A DNA stretch of 10,956 nucleotides from Chloroflexia bacterium. GTDB taxonomy: Bacteria; Chloroflexota; Chloroflexia; Thermomicrobiales; JALYUS01. The position numbers and the translations under genes are program-made. Shown here piece after piece: positions 6,644 to 10,956 of this stretch (positions are counted from its first letter, which is position 1; each line of letters starts with the position of its first letter). The DNA is taken from the NCBI GenBank assembly GCA_025924435.1, contig JAICIL010000140.1:1-10956 (forward strand), read 5' to 3'. The notes under the pieces are model-generated. The model made no database searches. It worked only from the letters and a program-made list of their open reading frames with translations, and was not told the origin of the DNA.

Positions 6644-6666
6644 CCCCTTCCCTCGGAGGGAAGGGG
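6644..6666. repeat. Second G/C-rich hairpin next to the terminator
   Basis: CCCCTTCCCT (6644-6653) pairs perfectly with AGGGAAGGGG (6657-6666) around CGG. It directly follows the terminator and resembles the (C)CCCTCCC/GGGAGGGG palindromic intergenic repeats common in G+C-rich bacteria. No T-run follows in the plus direction; on the minus strand a short run of A/G follows, so it is not a clear reverse terminator. Confidence 0.5.
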
Positions 6667-6689
6667 CCGGGGGATAGGAAAATCCGCGC

Positions 6690-6721
6690 TGGCACTCCTC
6701 GTGCAATCGGTGCGTTATGAT
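6690..6721 (+). promoter_or_regulatory. Possible promoter of the HIHH membrane protein gene
   Basis: TATGAT at 6716-6721 matches five of six -10 positions, but no good -35 box lies 16-18 bases upstream. TGGCAC at 6690-6695 with GTGCA at 6701-6705 has the GG-to-GC spacing of 12 seen in sigma-54 promoters; the second half is imperfect. Either would give a short leader before the ATG at 6763. Confidence 0.25.
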
Positions 6722-6762
6722 GATTGTGTCTCGTCGGTTACTCCACGATCAAGGGGGCGCTG

Positions 6763-7290
6763 ATGGCAGCCACGACCTCGGTATCGCCGCGCGGTGACCG
6801 CCACGAGCAGTCGGCGCACCGGACGGTCGCGGAGCATTACCGGCGGCAAATTCGCGGCACGGGGCGCGAGGCGCGCTTCCTGATCGCGGTCGCGTTCTTC
6901 GTCACCTTCGGCGTTGTCCGGTTCATCACCTACGCCATCCGCTATCGCTGGCTCCCCTTCCTGCACGACAATGTCACGAAGAGCGGCCTCCACATCCATC
7001 ATTTCGTCTACGGGATCATCATCCTCCTCGTCGTCGGCTATCTCGCCCTCGCCTTCCCGGAGCAGCGGGGGAAACGGCTCATCGTCCTCTCCCTCCTCTA
7101 TGGCATCGCGGCGGCGCTGACGCTGGACGAGTTCGCGCTCTGGTTGAATCTGGAGGATGTCTACTGGGCGAAGCAGGGGCGCGAGAGCCTCGACGCGGCG
7201 GCAATCGTCGCGACGCTCTTCGCGATCGCGGCGACGGGCGCACCCTTCTGGTCCGCCCTCTGGCGAGACCGCATCCATCGCGCATCGTAG
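6763..7290 (+). CDS. Four-helix integral membrane protein with HIHH and DEFALWL motifs
   Basis: The 175-residue product resembles uncharacterised membrane proteins I have seen in actinobacteria and relatives; no function is known to me. A polar N-terminus of about 37 residues precedes four predicted helices (about 38-58, 81-99, 104-121, 145-162). Before helix 2 is HIHHFVYG (77-84), and after helix 3 is DEFALWLNLEDVYW (122-135); the His cluster and Asp/Glu residues next to membrane segments could bind a metal ion, which is inference. The start at 6763 follows AAGGGGG (6751-6757) by five bases. An in-frame TTG at 6724 would add 13 residues but has no comparable site. The gene is isolated, with the protease terminator upstream and a weak hairpin downstream. 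Confidence 0.8.
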   Translation: MAATTSVSPRGDRHEQSAHRTVAEHYRRQIRGTGREARFLIAVAFFVTFGVVRFITYAIRYRWLPFLHDNVTKSGLHIHHFVYGIIILLVVGYLALAFPEQRGKRLIVLSLLYGIAAALTLDEFALWLNLEDVYWAKQGRESLDAAAIVATLFAIAATGAPFWSALWRDRIHRAS

Positions 7291-7297
7291 CCGGTTT

Positions 7298-7317
7298 CCC
7301 GCATGCGGGTCGCCTTT
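7298..7317 (+). terminator. Weak terminator-like palindrome
   Basis: CCCGCATGCGGG (7298-7309) is a perfect 12-bp palindrome, able to form a four-base-pair stem with a CATG loop, followed by TCGCCTTTT. It sits eight bases after the HIHH gene stop. The stem is short and the T-run is late, so it may equally be a protein-binding palindrome. The rest of 7318-7456 shows no clear promoter or metal riboswitch. Confidence 0.35.
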
Positions 7318-7456
7318 TCCGCATTGGCACAGTGATTGCAATATGGTGCACGATTCGTAGTTGCCGCGCGATAGTCAATCACGCACAACGGGTTTACGGC
7401 GGGGATGACCGCGCGCAGGTCGCGACGCCCGCATGGGGAAAGGACACAAAGAGGCG

Positions 7457-8878
7457 ATGACGATTTCCCAGCGCCCCCCCGCGTCGCCGGAAGACGAGGA
7501 GGAAAAGCCGGATCGCGCGGCCAGAGGCCGGGCGCTCGAACCGCCGATGACTGCGGGATCGTTCGAGGACTCCGTGCCCGAAGCGGATCACCGCCTCGGC
7601 GACCGGCGGACGGACGAGCAGCCGAAGGGGATTATGAAGGCCCTCAAGGTGCTCGGCCCCGGCCTGATCACCGGCGCGTCGGACGATGATCCGTCCGGCG
7701 TCGGCACCTACGCCACCACCGGCGCGGCCACCGGATACCGCTATCTCTGGACCGCGCTGATTACCTACCCGATGATGGCCGCCATCCAGGGGATGTGCGC
7801 GCGCATCGGGCAGGTGAGCGGTAAGGGGCTGGCAGCGACGATCAAGCAATACTACCCGAAGGGCGTTCTCTATCCGATCGTCGTGCTGCTGCTGATCGCG
7901 AATACCTTCAACGTCGGCGCGGACCTCGCCGCGATCGCCGCCGGCATCAATCTCGTCGTGCCGATCCCGATCCTCTCCCTCATCCCGCCAATCGGCATCG
8001 CGCTCACGCTGCTGCAAGTCTTCGCCAAATACCAGATGATCAACCGCATCTTCAAGTGGCTCTGCCTCGCCCTCCTCGCCTACGTCGCGACGGCGTTCGT
8101 CTCACATGCGAACGTCCTCGATGTCGCGAAAGGCACCTTCATCCCGAAACTGCCCCGCACGAAAGATGACATCGTCCTGATGGTTGCCATCCTCGGCACG
8201 ACGATTTCGCCCTACCTTTTCTTCTGGCAGGCGGGACAGGAGATCGAGGAGCAGAAAGCGGAGGGCAAGACGACCGTCGTCGAGCGGCAGGGCGCCTCCC
8301 GCAAGGAGATTGCGAACCGCAAACTGGATGTCAACCTCGGCATGCTCGCCTCCAATCTCGTGATGTATTTCATCATCCTCACCACCGCCGCCACGCTCCA
8401 CGCGAGCGGCAAGACGGACGTCAGCTCCGCGGCGGATGCCGCCTCGGCGCTCCAACCGCTGGTCGGCGCCGCGGGGAAATACCTCTTCGCGGTGGGAATC
8501 ATCGGCGCGGGATTGCTCGCGATCCCGGTGCTGACGGGTTCATCGGGCTACGCGCTCTCCGAGGCATTCGGCTGGCGGCACGGGCTGGACGAAAGGGTGA
8601 CGCGGGCGAAGGGCTTCTATGCGATCATCATCGCCAGCATGCTCGTGGGGATGCTCGCCAACTACCTCGGTCTCGACCCGATCAAGGCGCTCGTCTACAG
8701 CGCGACGATCAACGGTGTCACGTCGCCGCCGCTCCTGCTGCTCATCGTCATGCTCAGCAACCGCCGCACCGTGATGGGCAAGTACACGAACCGACCATGG
8801 AGCAACGTCTTCGGCTGGGCGGCATTCATCCTGATGACGGTGGCGACCGTCGCCTATTTCGTGACCCTCTTCGTCTAA
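7457..8878 (+). CDS. NRAMP-family divalent cation transporter, divergent clade
   Basis: NRAMP (SLC11) proteins import divalent metals with protons. The 473-residue product has about eleven hydrophobic segments from residue 62 on. The first-helix motif GLITGASDDDPSGVGTY (70-86) aligns with the place of canonical DPGN but reads DPSG. The sixth-helix region GTTISPYLFFWQAGQE (247-262) replaces the usual methionine-proline-histidine. A charged cytoplasmic loop (about 263-290) follows. These changes suggest the large bacterial NRAMP-like clade distinct from MntH, so Mn/Fe selectivity cannot be assumed and Mg or another substrate is possible. The hydrophilic N-terminal extension of about 60 residues is rich in acidic residues. 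I chose ATG 7457 because AAAGAGG precedes it closely; ATG 7433 in frame lacks a site, and ATG 7635 would start just before the core. The next gene is translationally linked. Confidence 0.88.
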   Translation: MTISQRPPASPEDEEEKPDRAARGRALEPPMTAGSFEDSVPEADHRLGDRRTDEQPKGIMKALKVLGPGLITGASDDDPSGVGTYATTGAATGYRYLWTALITYPMMAAIQGMCARIGQVSGKGLAATIKQYYPKGVLYPIVVLLLIANTFNVGADLAAIAAGINLVVPIPILSLIPPIGIALTLLQVFAKYQMINRIFKWLCLALLAYVATAFVSHANVLDVAKGTFIPKLPRTKDDIVLMVAILGTTISPYLFFWQAGQEIEEQKAEGKTTVVERQGASRKEIANRKLDVNLGMLASNLVMYFIILTTAATLHASGKTDVSSAADAASALQPLVGAAGKYLFAVGIIGAGLLAIPVLTGSSGYALSEAFGWRHGLDERVTRAKGFYAIIIASMLVGMLANYLGLDPIKALVYSATINGVTSPPLLLLIVMLSNRRTVMGKYTNRPWSNVFGWAAFILMTVATVAYFVTLFV

Positions 8879-8891
8879 GGAGACAGACTAC

Positions 8892-9248
8892 ATGCCCGAG
8901 AAGGATCGAAGCGCCGACGATGGTACCTCCGTGACGATTGGTGAAGGCGCGGATGTCTACGGCAGCGACGGCGAGCAGTGGGGCCGCGTCGCCGCCGTCG
9001 GCGCGAAATACCTGACGATTGTCGAGGGGGTGCTGGGCCAGCGGGAATATCACCTGCCGGTGGGCCTCGTCGCCCGCGCGGACGACGAGCGCGTCGAACT
9101 CTCGGTGCCCGCCGCGCAGGCGAAAGTGGAAGCGCTCGACGAGGAACCGGCGGACGAGCCGATCTACGCCGACAGCGAGAAAATTCCCGAACGCGAGATG
9201 GAGAGCGCCGCCGTCCCCACCCCGGCGGAGGATGTGCGGGGCCACTAG
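8892..9248 (+). CDS. DUF2171/PRC-barrel-like small protein
   Basis: The 118-residue product has a compact beta-rich core at about 15-73 with [13 protein letters not shown] (20-32), a YLTIVEG strand and [10 protein letters not shown], the pattern of DUF2171 and PRC-barrel domains (V-x-G-S-D-G-x-x-G-x-V, then an aromatic-rich strand and a hydrophobic-Pro-hydrophobic segment). The tail from about 80 is strongly acidic and probably disordered. No signal or membrane segment is present, so it is cytoplasmic. PRC-barrel domains usually mediate binding to other proteins or RNA; its target here is unknown. AAGGAGA (8877-8883) overlaps the transporter stop codon and sits eight bases before the ATG, so the two are probably cotranscribed and translation-coupled. 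A role in controlling or assisting the transporter is an inference. No convincing terminator follows. Confidence 0.8.
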   Translation: MPEKDRSADDGTSVTIGEGADVYGSDGEQWGRVAAVGAKYLTIVEGVLGQREYHLPVGLVARADDERVELSVPAAQAKVEALDEEPADEPIYADSEKIPEREMESAAVPTPAEDVRGH

Positions 9249-9345
9249 CGCCCCGGACGGTCGGTATGCTCCCTGATGGTCGCCGCATCGGGCGTATTCC
9301 CGTGCCAAAAGATCGCCATCGGTGTGGGTCGTGGCATGCGGCGCG

Positions 9346-9375
9346 TTGCTCGCCACGCATCGCCTGTGCTATGCT
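9346..9375 (+). promoter_or_regulatory. Candidate promoter of the sigma factor gene
   Basis: TTGCTC (9346-9351) and TATGCT (9370-9375) are separated by 18 bases and match three and four of six consensus positions. Transcription would begin near 9382. Confidence 0.4.
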
Positions 9376-9517
9376 CCGCCGTGCGCGACCGATTGTACGA
9401 ACAGGTGACAATAACCGCTCCTTTCGTTTGCATTTCCCCACGCGGTGTAGTAGAAGGTTCCACCGGAGAGGACGGCGACCGGAACCGCACGCTCCATCCA
9501 ACGTCTCATGTAACAAC

Positions 9518-9535
9518 AGAGGGAACACCCCCTCT
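9518..9535 (+). other. Small hairpin in the sigma factor leader
   Basis: AGAGGG (9518-9523) pairs with CCCTCT (9530-9535) around AACACC. There is no T-run after it, so it is not an intrinsic terminator; it may only be leader structure. Confidence 0.3.
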
Positions 9536-9598
9536 CCTCGTCGCCCGCCGTTCGCTGCCTTACTCTTTCCGTCCGTTTGGGGAGACTCCACGCCCGTG

Positions 9599-10956
9599 AT
9601 GAATGACCCACGCCACAGCCCGCGACGCCTCGACGCGCATCCCGATGAGCACATACCGCCGTCCGCCGCTCTCGATGATGAGGAAGACCCCATCATGCCC
9701 GAGCCGGAGGATGCGCCCGAAACGCTCGACACATTGCCGGAGGACGAATCGCCGGACGGTCAGACGCCGGGGGGCGGGTTCGACGACCTGCCGGCCGATC
9801 TCGTCATTGACCGCGACATGGCGGAGATGGTCGCGCGGGCGCGGGAGCAGGGATACGCGACCTACGACGACATCCTCGCCGCCCTGCCGACACCGGAGCA
9901 GAGCATCGAGGCGACGGACCAACTGATTACGTATCTCGGCGAGCAGGGCGTGCGCGTCTTCGACAGCGCCGCCGCGCCCGACCCGCAGAGCGGCAAGCCC
10001 GCGCCGGTGGAAATCTCCGACGCGGACCTGCCCGGCGTCAGCATTGACGACCCGGTGCGGATGTACCTGCGCGAGATCGGCCGCGTGCCGCTCCTCTCCG
10101 GCGAGGAGGAGCAGGACCTCGCGCGGCGGATGGAGATGGGCATGTATCTCGTGCGGCAGGAGCAGGAACTGCGCGACCGCCTCGGCCTGGACCCGTCGCC
10201 GAGCATGCTCGCCTGCTGCCTCTACGACGATCTCGTCGCCCACTGGCCGATCGTCACGACGCTCTATGAGGAGATCCGCCAGAAGCCGCTGCCGATGCAG
10301 CGGAGCGAGACGTTCGATGGCGTCGTGCCGCTCAACTCGCTGCCCGAAGGGGCGCTCGCCGCCTGCGCGAAGGCGCACGGCTGGGGCGTCGCGGAGACCG
10401 AGGAGCATCTGCGCGCGCGCCTGCTGGAATACTATCTCCTGCCGCTGGCGATGTTCCCGGATACGCTGCGCCACTCGATCGAGCTCAACCGCCCCTGGCC
10501 GCATGTGGACGAGGTCGCGGAGGCGTGCGACGCGCTGATGCACCGGCCGCCCGTCAAACGCGCCAAGCGGTGGCAGCGGGCCGCGAAGCCCCTCCTCATG
10601 CACTTCGAGATCATCCCGCGGGACATGCGCCTCGATCACGCGGGCGTCCAGTGGGACGCGCGCCACGACGCCCTGGCCGCCCACTGGGCGAGCATCAAGA
10701 CCGATGGCGACGAGGCGCGGCGGCGGCTCGTGGAGGCGAATCTGCGACTCGTCGTCAGCGTGGCGAAGAAGTATGTCGGGCGCGGCATGACCCTCCTCGA
10801 TTTGGTGCAGGAAGGGAATATGGGGCTGATCCGCGCCGTGGAGAAGTTCCAGTACCTGAAGGGGTTCAAGTTCAGCACCTACGCGACGTGGTGGATCCGC
10901 CAGGCGATCACCCGCGCCATCGCCGATCAGGCGCGCACGATCCGCATCCCCGTCCA
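9599..10956 (+). CDS. rpoD: Primary sigma factor RpoD/SigA, 3' partial
   Basis: The open frame runs to the window edge and gives 452 residues; regions 2.4 end, 3 and 4 are missing. An acidic, proline-rich N-terminus (1-65) precedes a region 1.1-like segment (about 70-122, [15 protein letters not shown] at 83-97). Region 1.2 starts at [12 protein letters not shown] (150-161). A non-conserved insert of about 190 residues follows, with helical stretches and several Trp/Tyr. Region 2 begins near 378 with [18 protein letters not shown] and includes [17 protein letters not shown] and the melting/-10 recognition part [20 protein letters not shown], nearly identical to other primary sigma factors. 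The region 1.1, 1.2, insert and region 2 order resembles E. coli sigma-70 rather than the shorter SigA of Bacillus. GGGGAGA (9579-9585) lies 10 bases before a GTG at 9596, which directly precedes the ATG and may be the real start. The gene specifies housekeeping transcription initiation. Confidence 0.92.
   Translation, partial: MNDPRHSPRRLDAHPDEHIPPSAALDDEEDPIMPEPEDAPETLDTLPEDESPDGQTPGGGFDDLPADLVIDRDMAEMVARAREQGYATYDDILAALPTPEQSIEATDQLITYLGEQGVRVFDSAAAPDPQSGKPAPVEISDADLPGVSIDDPVRMYLREIGRVPLLSGEEEQDLARRMEMGMYLVRQEQELRDRLGLDPSPSMLACCLYDDLVAHWPIVTTLYEEIRQKPLPMQRSETFDGVVPLNSLPEGALAACAKAHGWGVAETEEHLRARLLEYYLLPLAMFPDTLRHSIELNRPWPHVDEVAEACDALMHRPPVKRAKRWQRAAKPLLMHFEIIPRDMRLDHAGVQWDARHDALAAHWASIKTDGDEARRRLVEANLRLVVSVAKKYVGRGMTLLDLVQEGNMGLIRAVEKFQYLKGFKFSTYATWWIRQAITRAIADQARTIRIPV

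Larger units (their letters stand above)
9249..9595. other. Non-coding region before the sigma factor gene
   Basis: This 347-base gap has lower G+C content than the genes. The plus-strand frame 9276-9599 could encode 107 residues, but it lacks the third-position G/C bias and recognisable sequence, so I treat it as non-coding. It holds a possible promoter (9346-9375), an imperfect inverted repeat ATGCG...CGCAT (9336-9340 and 9356-9360) overlapping the -35 box, and a hairpin near 9518-9535. If the promoter is right, the sigma factor mRNA has a leader of over 200 bases. Confidence 0.6.

Noticed and set aside
5757..6695. 312-codon minus-strand frame opposite the protease gene
   Set aside because: Shadow of the HtrA coding frame; it would also run through the terminator hairpins.
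7291..7456. Manganese (yybP-ykoY) or magnesium riboswitch ahead of the NRAMP gene
   Set aside because: I could not find the conserved internal-loop sequences of these classes in the 166 bases.
9276..9599. 107-codon plus-strand frame before the sigma factor
   Set aside because: Codon composition differs from the real genes, there is no ribosome binding site or known domain, and a promoter-like pair lies within it.
9560..10684. Minus-strand open frame of 374 codons
   Set aside because: It lies opposite the sigma factor gene, whose plus-strand frame is clearly real and continues to the window edge.

Overview
The window is a G+C-rich bacterial chromosome segment: every convincing gene has mostly G or C at third codon positions. 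The gene set (a methylase-MazG fusion, a DUF3830 cyclophilin-like protein, a beta-propeller protein full of Asp boxes, an A/T/S-rich HtrA lipoprotein, a divergent NRAMP paired with a DUF2171/PRC-like protein, and an RpoD with a large internal insert) fits a Chloroflexota/Thermomicrobia-like bacterium best. No rRNA or other phylogenetic marker is complete here, so this placement is an inference.

Layout. Positions 1-943 hold the 3' part of a tetrapyrrole-methylase/MazG housecleaning pyrophosphatase gene. Positions 926-1325 are a repeat-rich patch built on degenerate 7-bp units; it surrounds a 64-codon two-helix membrane protein gene and reaches into the 3' ends of both neighbouring genes. A minus-strand DUF3830 gene (1312-1731) is divergent from a 1063-codon BNR/Asp-box (sortilin/VPS10-like) protein gene (1894-5085), which ends at a clear intrinsic terminator. 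Next come an HtrA/DegP-type lipoprotein protease gene (5230-6585) with a strong terminator and a second hairpin, then a four-helix membrane protein gene with an HIHH motif (6763-7290). A two-gene unit follows: an NRAMP-related transporter and a small DUF2171/PRC-barrel-like protein whose ribosome binding site overlaps the transporter stop codon (7457-9248). A non-coding leader of about 350 bases with a plausible promoter precedes the primary sigma factor gene, which runs off the right edge.

The genes do not form one obvious pathway. Several concern housekeeping: nucleotide-pool sanitation, envelope protein quality control, metal transport and transcription initiation.

The least ordinary feature is the heptamer repeat family. 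It occurs at six places, in both orientations, sometimes as inverted pairs. At two places it supplies the stop codon and last codons of a gene. At two others it encodes in-frame, low-complexity interdomain linkers, one of exactly 63 bases (9 x 7 = 21 x 3). I see no defence system, CRISPR array, transposase, phage gene or tRNA.
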